The position numbers and the translations under genes were made by a program. This document shows, piece by piece, positions 23,374 to 32,914 of a DNA stretch of 64,000 nt. The notes under the pieces are model-generated. The model was not told the DNA's origin, made no database searches, and saw only the letters and a program-made list of their open reading frames with translations. Within the stretch, counting starts at the first letter, position 1. Each line of letters starts with the position of its first letter. Origin of the DNA: Desarmillaria ectypa (Eukaryota > Basidiomycota > Agaricomycetes > Agaricales > Physalacriaceae); contig JAUDYN010000001.1 of the NCBI GenBank assembly GCA_030407005.1, positions 1,302,001 through 1,366,000 of the forward strand, given 5' to 3'.

Positions 23374-24325
23374 ATGACGCGTCTACGTGCTTTCCTTTGG
23401 AGGACTTAGCTATTACTTTAGCATTTGGCGACAAAAGCGAATCCGGTACAATGAGCGTAGCTTCGGATGCGGGAGAGGCTCGTAAGGATAGGTTGTACAT
23501 GATGTCGGAAGAGGAAACGCTGAATCTGAGGCTTTATATGGCCGCTAGCATAGACTGAGGCATTTCCGGATGACCCAATATTTGATGACTGCCAAATAAA
23601 TCTGTCAGAAGCCCTTCCTTCCCTCTGCGGATTTCTGCGAAATACGAAATACCTAGATTTCGCATGGGGCAAGTCTTGTCGGCACGTTTGAGAGACAGAC
23701 GCAGGTAAATGTGGCAGTCTCTTACATTGTCAGACATCCATAAGGATAAGAACATCGTATCAGAGGCCAGCCAGAGATCAGAATATAGAACCCTGAGATT
23801 GCTTTAAGAAAAATCGAAGGCCAAAAGCTAAAGTCCATAGCACGCTAAACAGAGTAGCTTGTATCCCATGAGTACATTATATTTCCTGTAAAAAGATCTA
23901 GTAGGGCTCGCATCAAGGAAACAACAGGGAGAAGTGTTGAAGGGGGGGGAGTGAAGACTCAAGAGGGCAACCGACGGCGGACCTTTCGTCCCGCCACCTA
24001 CTAAGTAATAGGGGTGCATGTTCTACAAATCCAACGTGTCATTCCCTTGAATATGCCACTGAAATTTCACGTCCAGTCGAACGTATCAAGACGACTTAGA
24101 GAGTCCCAAGTCTCATAACATAAGAAACACTACCATGAAACTACAGTGGAAATACACTCTTGAAGCTGGCAAAGGCACACGCAAGGACTGTGTGAATAGA
24201 GACACACACCAGAAATGCTACTACGACTTCTGCTGACTAGGTGCATGAATGCTTCTGACATGCACAACTTTACAAAAACATACATTCAAATCATGTACTA
24301 CAAGTGCATACGTAACAAAATATCT
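23374..24325. other. intergenic region, no gene seen
   Basis: About 950 bp between the MFS relic and P450 copy 2. Minus-strand frames at 23418-23755 show nothing recognisable. A G-run occurs at about 23943-23950. No RNA gene is seen. Confidence 0.35.
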
Positions 24326-25981
24326 TCAATATTTGCTTCTCTTTGTTATAATGACCTCCACATCATTCATGGGGGCAGAAAAGCCGAGAGATGGTGTGTT
24401 CAAGTTAGGTCGAGGAATACTTTCACCGGCCGCCAAGCGAATATCGTACTTCAGTAGAATAGTTCCGACGAACGAAATGATCTCGTTCGAAGCAAAGAAC
24501 CGACCAGGACAAAGGCTCGTCCCTCCTCCAAATGGCCGAGTTAGCTTTGCATCCCCCTTGATCAGGCCATTTGCAGATTCTCGAATGAACCTGTCTGGGA
24601 CAAACTCTTCCACGTCCGGGCCCCAAACATCTGCATCCCAATGGTGTGGACGAACTGGGCACATGACGACACCTCCTTTACGGAAAGTATAGCCAGAAAT
24701 GATGGTGTCTTCGGACACAAGCCGAGTAGAGATCGAAGTCGAGTATAGGCGAAGAATCTCGTTATACGTTGAGCGAAAAAGTGGGTCGTTCACCATGAGA
24801 TCTAGATTGGTGACTTTCCCCTCGCTGTCGAATGCCGGAGCGATTGACTTGCGGATGCGATCTGCAAGCCCAGGGATCGTTACAGTATGCAGAATAAGCC
24901 AAAAGACGGCAGGGTTTGAGTTAGTTTGAAGCCTAAAGTCCAATGAGTATAGCCTGCCAGCGACTGACATTCACAGATACGTACGCATTCCATACCGGAA
25001 GTGTTGAAGCACCTATATCATAATCAGATGTCATCCCTGCTTCAGCCAACATCCTTTGACGCCCGGGTATCCACCAAATAGCATCCTGCAGCTTCGTTTC
25101 TCTGTCCTTATACACCTTCTCAAATGCACGAATAAGCTTCTCTCTGTTCGCATATTGTTTTCTAATCAGAAATCACGGGAGACCGATTGTAAACGAAACT
25201 TGGTCCAGATCGAACTGCCAATTATAATTGAGAAGGTTAGGCTCTTCCTCCAGTATTTGTGGTCCCATCATTGCGATTGTGAACGCGGTGCCTATAATCG
25301 TTCTGGCCCAATTGCGCAGGTGGATTTTCACCCCTTTGGGGACGCGTCGATCTTGACATCTTCTTTGGCGAGCTCCGAGCGCAGACAATCGAGAAAGGAA
25401 GTGGTAAAATCGTTTAAAGCTGAACCCTCTTTCAGCGCGTCGCGATAGAATCCATGGCTATTCTCCAATAAAGAAGAGCTGTGGTGGGGTTCGTATGCGA
25501 TCACATCTCGACCTTTCTGTGAGACGTCGAATACGGCGCCAAGACCCCAGAGGATGAGGTTGTTAAACGAGAGGCTTTTCGCACGGTACACTGCTGAAAC
25601 GTCTTTGCTTTCCGTGACGATCTTAAAGAGCCATTCGATCAGTAGCTCAATTGCTCAGGTGAAAGTAAACGGACGTATATACGCTGTCCCATTAGCGTTA
25701 TTGACACCGGACGCGAGTCTGGAGAAAAAAGTCTACGGTGCGTGAAATAAGCGCCATAGCTCTTGAAAGTGACTCGAAGATAAGGACGAACCTCGCAGCG
25801 ACATATACCTCGTTGGACCTCCGTCCGTACCACAACGCATGCCCCACAAAAGGAATCCAGTACGAAGAAGTGGGGGCTCATTGAGAGCTCTTGCCTGCGC
25901 GTTGCGCCTTTGATACAGGGAGAAAAGGATGGATATGCCTGTGGCGATAATGGCAACGCAAATACCGAGAAGGGTGGCCAT
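24326..25981 (-). pseudogene. cytochrome P450 pseudogene, copy 2
   Basis: Paralogue of copy 1 in the same orientation. The anchor is MATLLGICVAIIATGISILF. The middle exon holds LSFNNLILWGLGAVFDVSQK and ILEEEPNLLNYNWQF. The C-terminal exon is fully open, with a canonical heme loop RPFGGGTSLCPGRFFA and a PHHWDADVWGPDVEEFVPD segment. Three lesions disagree with copy 1: a frame change after NEPPLL near 25858-25866, where WIPFVGHALWYGRRSNE continues in another frame; a one-base loss in the ASPKG/VKIHL segment near 25329-25341; and an in-frame TGA at 25173-25175 where copy 1 has Cys in IGLPCILL. None of these falls at a plausible intron. The heme end is better preserved than in copy 1, but the N-terminal half could not be translated. 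Confidence 0.82.
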
Positions 25982-26301
25982 GAATCTACGTCGATGACAC
26001 CTCCACAATCGAATCCTTCGGAAATATACGAGGTTTAACTGCGATACGTCAGAGGGCTACACGGGCCCGAGTGGCAACTCTTACAAGGAACTTCAATTCT
26101 CACGACCCGATCATCTGATATGTTTCATGTGAAACCCGTCCGGGACTTTGTGCCCGTACGGTACAGACCAAATGACACTTAGTATCATGGACTGGCGCTG
26201 GAAATTGTTGATGCTTTTATTTAAGCTGCAATGTCAACCTAGACATCATGACCAAGAGCTTGGGTGTTGACACCCAAACTAAGTTCCTTAAAATTGGGCC
26301 A
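25982..26301. other. intergenic region, no gene seen
   Basis: About 320 bp upstream of P450 copy 2 and downstream of the third P450 relic. No coding frame or repeat is visible. Confidence 0.4.
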
Positions 26302-27741
26302 TCACTGCGTGAAAAACCTGAATCCTCCGTTATTAAATAATGTATTTGAAACCAAGGTAAGGACTTCGTTTGTGGAGAAGCAGAGCGGGATATATCGTTG
26401 ATCTTGCCGAATCAAGTTTGTATCTCCATCATTCGCCGTTTTCCGAATTAATCGCTCAGGGGCAAATTCATCCGTGGCTCGTCCCCAGTTTCTGTATCGT
26501 AGTGGGGGTGGGTGTAGCGGTAACATAATCCTTTACGGAACATACTTACCCAGACGCGATGGTATCTTCTCGGATAAAAGCCGTTGCCAAGCATAAGCGA
26601 GGGACCTCGTGGAACGGACAAGGGGTGCGTTGAATCCACATCGATGACTTGGCCGTTATCGTCGAACGCTGCTGCTGTGGCTTTACCAATGCAATCCGGT
26701 CTGAAGCAGTTCGAGGTAAGCAACGAAATGGATGGAGCGGGAATCGTATTGGCTTGGAGCCTGCACATGTAACACTGGATGAAAGACAATGTATTTCTAC
26801 CTATGAATACATAGAAAATATGCGAAGTTTTTTTATAGTTTTTTTTTTACTAAAAAAAGTACTAAAAATATTTTTCAGTTTTCATTATTTTCTGTAAAAC
26901 TCGCCAAATACAGCGAAAAGTTCTAAATATTTATACGGTTTTTTCTACAAAAATACTGAAAGGAAACTTTGAATATTTTCTGCGTATTTACGGGTAAAAA
27001 TACTTAAATTTTAGTGCAGTGTAAGTAAATGCGAATATCATGATCACCGAGCGGGGAACTCAATCTTCTCACCTGTTCTCATCCATGCCATGTGCTACAG
27101 GTGGCTACAGTGTACGCCATCTCCGTCCGACATACCGGCTTCAGTGCGTGATCCTTGAGACTTTTTATTTGAAGAGCATTCTTCAACAAGTTCTATTCCA
27201 GAAACACAGGAGTCATTTCGGTCAATCCCAGTCCTTCCTTGAGTGCATCGCGAAAGAATGGGCGCGAAGAGCTGTGCCCATTGGGTTGTCAGGCGATGAT
27301 ATGTAACACCTCCGGGGGTATGTTGCGCAACGCTGAGAAGCCAAAGGATAAAACTGCTAAATGAGAGGGGATTTAGCGTGGTATACTGCCGCGATATCCC
27401 AGAGTGCAGTGACAATCTAATTGGGAGATTTGAGGGCTCGGCTACTGCATACTTACGTACATTCGTTTACGTTAACGATACTGCTTGGCATCAAGGGAGA
27501 ATGAGCTGTGGAAGTAATCAGCGTGTCATTGGGAAATGAGAAGTTGGACATACCGTAGACCTCATTTATATTCACGGAATACTATAGCCCATCTCCAGCA
27601 AGGTAATGGGGCATGATCGCGAGAGTACGGCTCTTTAAATATTCTCGGAAGGACGAAAACGGCGACCAGAAGCATGGCAACCGCAGCGGTGAAACTTGCG
27701 ACGAGAGACGGAAAAGACACGGAGATCCATGGGCGAAGCAT
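26302..27741 (-). pseudogene. cytochrome P450 relic, copy 3 (fragments)
   Basis: Two separated sets of fragments in the orientation and order of a P450. The N-terminal part (about 27100-27741) has a hydrophobic anchor (SLVASFTAAVAMLLVAVFVL). Frame-shifted remains there match the start of copies 1 and 2: VTALWDIAAVYHAKSP corresponds to VTARKDVSAVYRAKS. The C-terminal part (26302-26789) has IGKATAAAFDDNGQVIDVDS and FAPERLIRKTANDG, equivalent to FVPDRFIRESANGL. The last exon reads IPLCFSTNEVLTLV, so the PGRFF portion of the heme loop is deleted. The central third of the gene is missing and an AT-rich block occupies its place. This is the most decayed of the three P450 copies. Confidence 0.65.
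26825..27020. repeat. AT-rich low-complexity block inside P450 relic
   Basis: About 200 bp composed mostly of A and T runs with recurring AAAATACT/AGTATTTT-like words, far more AT-rich than its surroundings. It replaces the middle of P450 copy 3. It could be an old transposon remnant or expanded low-complexity DNA; I could not define terminal repeats or a target duplication. Confidence 0.5.
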
Positions 27742-27932
27742 ATATTTCCTACTCGAGGCAGTTTGAATGGTGTGGTTGCATTCCATTATCCGTTATCAAA
27801 AGCGGGCGGGGACTGGCGATCTCGGGCATTGATAAGGATTAAAGGAAAAGAAAGCTCACACCAAATCGTTATAATTGGCAGCGTATATTGCGCTATATTT
27901 CAAACAAAGAAGCAAAATACTAAGATGAGAAG

Positions 27933-29544
27933 CTACAACTTGCCCTTCTTAACAACATCAAACGCGATCTTTCCTTCAGCCCAGTCACGTATCAACACCC
28001 CAGCAATAGCGGTCGTTGGAGGCACCCGGAATGGAGGTGCATCTATTGGTTTGGAGCCCAAATCGGCGCTGGCGGTCTTCCCGTCGTATTCATCGTTAAA
28101 AGTCTTAGGCGAAAGATTTGTTCCATCCGGATGGTTGATGATGGATAGTATTTCCGAACGACCATACCATTGTGCATCTAGCAAATATCAGCAAGGGCAC
28201 GTAAAACTGGGTCCTTTATCATACCTTCTAGCTCATTATCAAGATCCACTCTGATGGGCTCTGAAGCGTCCGCTCTGGCATAGAACCCAACCATCAAACT
28301 GGAAGGGTATGGCTAAAGGAGAAAATTAATTAATAAGACACCATATATGAGCAGTAAATCAAATTTACCCATGGCTGGCCAGAATGATATCGGACGTCCC
28401 AAACTTTGACTCCAGCCTCCTCCCACATTTCTCTTAAAACAGCATCTTCGAAAGACTCCCCAGGTTCAACGAAACCAGCCAAAGCAGAATAAAACTTCCC
28501 AGGAAATTTTTTCTTATAGAAGATATGAGATGAACCCTGACAGGAGAAATATTCCACCAACATTTCTGCCCAACAGGATCTTATCTCCAGTTTCATCGAC
28601 AGCAATCATGATGACCACGGGATCACTGCGTGGATGCGTGAAGTTGTGTAAGCCTTTGCTATAGCAATCACTTTATTGATACGTTCGGCTTCATAGGTAG
28701 CTGGCTACGTACACTGTGAGGCACGGCTTTTTGTTCGTCTTAGGTGCCCAAGGAAGTAAAGTCGAACAAGATAATTTCCATCCTCCCCACATAGAATATA
28801 GCGGAGAACCACACCCAGGACAGAACTATCATTAAAAGGGACCAATGAGAATCGCCTAATTACCGGAATCAAAAGCACTGACCTTGTTTCTCTCGTTCCA
28901 GTCCACCATGGATCTCGCTTCCGCAAAGATCCCAGCCGTGAAAGCGTCCAGCGTGTTCATGACAGAACGCGGTTCAGAAAACGACAATTTCACGCCATTG
29001 CTCGCGGTCTCCGTGTTTGTCAAGAAAGCCTCCAATTCTTCGGAAGACTTATCCAGACTCGCAACATCTAAAGAGAAATATGCGGTTCCTTCAACGTTCT
29101 GAACGGCAGCGTGGGCATCGGCGAAGTCCGATGAAGGCAACGCGCCAGTCTTGCTATGGTCTTCGTGTAGACCAAGAAAAACGACTGGGCTGTTCAAGTG
29201 ACGTGCTGCCTCGGTATGCGATGTTACCTCATCTGCCTGTAGATATGCCCCGATCTCCTTTCCTTGCCCAAAGAATGGCTCCGATCCCAGAATGGGCTTG
29301 ACCTCCTTAGTGCTCAGGTAGGCTAGGTATGGACCGGCATCATGCTGCCCTACAAGAGGGAATCCTGCATTAAAGAGAACCCAGCGAGTCTGGGGCAGGG
29401 CTACTATCGCATTCAAGAAATCTTGAGAAGATCGCAACCAGGAGAGTCGATTCAATGGAGATCCTCCGAGAAAATTGACGTGTCTGCAGCGCAAAAGTTA
29501 GGAAATTCTGCTCTTAAACAGATAAATACTGACATATGGGCCAT
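27933..29544 (-). CDS. NPY1: NADH pyrophosphatase, Nudix family (NPY1/NudC type)
   Basis: Cleaves NADH/NAD-type dinucleotides to NMN(H) and AMP. A short first exon (MAHI) joins through a GTCAGT intron to HVNFLGGSPLNRLSWLRSS, the family N-terminus. LGLHEDHSKTGALPSSDFAD and LDAFTAGIFAEARSMVDWNE follow. A zinc-ribbon-like FCPGCGSPLYSMWGGWKLSC comes next, then HPRSDPVVIMIAVDETGDKI. The Nudix box is complete: GFVEPGESFEDAVLREMWEE followed by AGV fits GX5EX7REUXEEXGU. The final exon ends ...AFDVVKKGKL-stop. About six introns are needed. The family SQPWPFPxS motif appears only in diverged form (HSGQPWV). The terminal GKL is close to a peroxisomal PTS1, fitting the peroxisomal yeast enzyme, but Gly at -3 is weak. 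No lesion is seen. Confidence 0.88.
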
Positions 29545-30761
29545 TCTGCTCAAATGATGTAGACGGGGTATGATAAAGATGATGGTGGAAGGAGAACCAG
29601 CAGTACATTGTGATTACGAGGATTGGTAAGGATGCGTACCGGCATCCGGTCCGGCAGCGGGCTAAGCAGACCACGTGTTAACATCATGGTCAACAGGGTT
29701 CAGCTTGATGGGAAATTTCTGCACTCACTTCAAACTTGCTCTGCGTTCATTGTCCCACGAAGGGTCGAAAATCGAATCTTATGACTTTTAAAAGGACATC
29801 TCAGAAAGATGCAATCGATAATGGTTGAGCGTCCATCACGGGTTGTCTAGGAGCCGGCACTGCATCTCTGGGGTCACTGGACCTCCCATATTTTCAAGTT
29901 GGGCTCGAGTTTGTGTATCTCTCTCTATTCACGTCCATTAAAAGGAACTGACAATTTACAAATTCTTGCTACTCTAGAGCTCTGCGGATCCAAGTTCTGA
30001 CAGACGCATCAATCGGTGTCCAGACATCGCTATGGACCTACTGTGCATATATGAGTACATAGCAACGTCTCGGGAGCGCAGTATCGGCGGAACCGCCCAG
30101 CGCGTTACCCGATCTGACCAGTGGTTCGGGGACAAATGATTCGCATGAACTGCGGTAAACACGAGCTGGATTCTGACACTGGAAAGTTGCCGGGTACAAA
30201 CAGTACAATTTTAGTGCGAACCTCAGTAACTTGGCTCAGGTGCCTCACAAACTCTATGGTGCAGCCTAAAGGTGCCACTAGGTACCATCCGTTGATCTAT
30301 GACTCGCTCGTCTGAAAACTTCACGGTGATTATGCGTTTACTATGGCTGCCATCGGAGAAATTTACCTTGGAAGATCGGTGGCTCATGGTGCGTACGTAT
30401 GGCCGGCTGTTCCACTGAAGCCTGAATGACATCTAGACAGCGACGCCGAGCTTAAGTTTTACCCTGGAAACCTCATATACTCACAAGTACCAATAACGAC
30501 ACAAGGCAGCACCATCCTGAAACACTGCAGGGTAATCGAAAGCACACTTGTGGCGCGATCATCAGTCTTGCTGACAGCCCGTTATCTTTACAGTTGCTAT
30601 TCGATTTTCGCCTTGTCCCATGATGATGGGTTCTCATGAAGGTTTCAAAGAACATCTGATGCGGATATATGGTCCGTTTTTGTAACTATCCCCGGTCTTA
30701 AGAGTATTTAAGAATTTCAGTATGGTTAGCGCGACTTATTGCTCCCTACGTTGCCACCATC
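29545..30761. other. intergenic region, no supportable gene
   Basis: About 1.2 kb between divergent genes. Frames at 29974-30162 (-) and 30223-30432 (-) are open but show no motifs, and I could not connect them by introns. The region may contain an unrecognised or decayed gene. Confidence 0.35.
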
Positions 30762-31433
30762 ATGTCCGTCCCCAGCTCACCAGTATCTGACTCCCAGTAC
30801 AAAGATGCTGAGAAATGGATAGAGGATGTAAGTACGCGAATTATCTGGTTACGATTGACACCAACATGTTTTCGTAGTTCTACCACTTAATGGGTACACT
30901 TGACCTTCCCAAGTTCACGTCAACATACCTGAAGGAAGACGTTCTTTTCCACTTTACCAACCTCCCTCCGATGAAGGGTCGAGAATCACTCTTCTCTGTA
31001 TTTGGATTATTAGGCGGAGTCTGTACAAGTATAACTCACAAGTACGTTTTCGACTCCACGATCTAGTCCGGACTAAGTTCCTAACAGTTATTTTCAGGGT
31101 GACTGACTGTACGCTACTTTCATGTTTACAAGTCAACATGTAACTGGACTTACGAACGACACGCAGTAAAAGTCCTTTCTGATCGCATTATGGCTGCCAG
31201 TACTGTCGATTACGCCTTCATTAACGGCGAAAAGTGCAGCATGAATGCTTTTGCTATACTTCATAAAACGCCCGAGGTGAGTTCTCTCCTACCTTTCGAG
31301 ACGCCAGACTCATTGGGAACAGGAAGAGCAAGCGAGTCAATACTTCATCTATGGGGACTTTACTCCTTGTTATCAAATACTCGGAAACTTGAAAGCGGCC
31401 GCCGAGGCCGAAGAAAGTGAAGTGAGGGCATAG
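30762..31433 (+). CDS. NTF2/SnoaL-like domain protein
   Basis: Five exons give about 145 residues, one NTF2-like fold. The start is MSVPSSPVSDSQYKDAEKWI. The exons join as ED-FYHLMGTLDLPKF, then LFHFTNLPPMKGRESLFSVF, then THK-VTDLKVLSDRIMAASTVDY and MNAFAILHKTPE. The end is EEQASQYFIYGDFTPCYQIL, finishing EAEESEVRA-stop. The intron at about 31093-31167 gives the in-frame join VTD-L-KVLSD. SnoaL-like proteins bind or isomerise small hydrophobic molecules or act in polyketide and secondary metabolism; many fungal members have no known role. It lies 3 kb from the P450/MFS graveyard and, unlike it, is intact. Confidence 0.7.
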
Positions 31434-31567
31434 ATTATTTTTATTTACTGTATTACTGGATGAATGTATACCACTCAACATACCACGCCGACTCGTCTGT
31501 ATTTCTCATCGCCAGTTCTAACCTAAATGCTGCATGTCAGTGGAAGGCAGGAAAGATACTCGTCCGT

Positions 31568-32638
31568 CTATCGTACCATTTGGTACGCGATGCCGAAGAA
31601 ACGCAGCAATAAATTAAGATTCTTCTCGCGTGAGTCGGAGACGCCAGGTAGCTTATACTCGGTTGCTAGGCTTTTACACATTGTGGCTATCATCCGGGTG
31701 TATTCCGTCAGTGCCTTTTTAAAAGCTAGTGCGTTGATAGGACGCACCGTTCAGGTCGAAAAGATCTTTCAGCGTACGAGGAAAGTCTTTGCTGACCTCG
31801 CCTTTCCCATCGTCTGCATAGATGGTATTCAGCAATACGTTGCCGTCTCTCTGACGCAGAAGCGAGTTGGCACGTTTGCTCTCTCTACATCCAAGGTCAA
31901 AGGTTGGCGATGCTGAATGAAATGAGTTAAACATACGAATTGTGGAGACGTCGATGCTCTTGCTCCAAGGCACTCTTGCGCTCCTGTACCTCAGTTTTGA
32001 TGGCCTCGGGAATATGATGCTGTTCCAAATGTTCCTTCACATGGATTTCGACGAGACGATCGATCTCTTTATTGATATCTTCCTCCACTGTGCAGGAACA
32101 ATCACATGTCAGAAAGTCGAGCAAATGTTGCAAGGGGTAAGGTACAGAAGCCTTACCCTGTACCTTCAAAACATCGAGTACTCGTCTGTCGAGAAAGTCG
32201 TCGAGTAACACTTAGTATGAGACATCAAAAACGGATCGCCCGCGAAGCCCGCAATGCTCACGCTTTATTTCCACCAACCCTCGCTTGTACTCTTTGTCCT
32301 GATTAGCGATATCGCTGGTGATCCTGCATCGGGTAAGTGAGCAAGAACGGAAGTGACTGGCAGCAAACTGAGAGTCGCACGCTTCAATGTCTTCGGCAAG
32401 CCTATTCTTGCTACCAAGGATACCGACACGGTAATGATAGTGAATCATCCTGTCCAACACATCCTGTGAGATGAAAGTGAGTGCGTAAGGATGCAGTGAA
32501 GGAATGAATCGATGTTACATCTAGAGTTGTGGTAGCGCTCTTGATCGCAGTAAAAGCAGTTTTCGCTGTCATTATTTCAGGTGGTAGGAGTGTCTGGTAT
32601 GTAGAGGTCGACGAGACGGGGGTGTTTAGCTGTTCCAT
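31568..32638 (-). CDS. hypothetical charged helical protein
   Basis: The start MEQLNTPVSSTSTYQTLLPP is followed by a helical segment EIMTAKTAFTAIKSATTTL. After a 55-nt intron comes DVLDRMIHYHYRVGILGSKN with RLAEDIEACDSQFAA, then DKEYKRGLVEIKREHCGLRG. The most distinctive part is a charged helix (EEDINKEIDRLVEIHVKEHL and IKTEVQERKSALEQEHRRLH). The last exons give NSLLRQRDGNVLLNTIYADD, KDFPRTLKDLFDLN, then after an 82-nt intron ATEYKLPGVSDSREKNLNLL and FFGIAYQMVR-stop. The consistent splicing and charge pattern suggest a real gene of about 250 residues with coiled-coil potential. I cannot name a family. Confidence 0.55.
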
Positions 32639-32914
32639 TGCGATGGTGCCTCTTATTGAGACGGGATCAAGGACTAGAGGACTGTAAAGGCAACACGCGT
32701 CAGCAACGTGTTCAAGGGAAGTGGCAATCAAGGAAAGAATCCTAATGCCTTTAGGTCGCTTTTAGCTTTCTTCTAGCTCTAAGAGAGTAAGAAATATCTT
32801 TATATGGGCTCTACTATAGATATATGGGATTGGTCGTGCGCTTTTGTTGATACAGGCGGATAAAGATAACAATCTATTATGTATGTACGTCAAAATAAGC
32901 GCTCAGGGTGTTTG

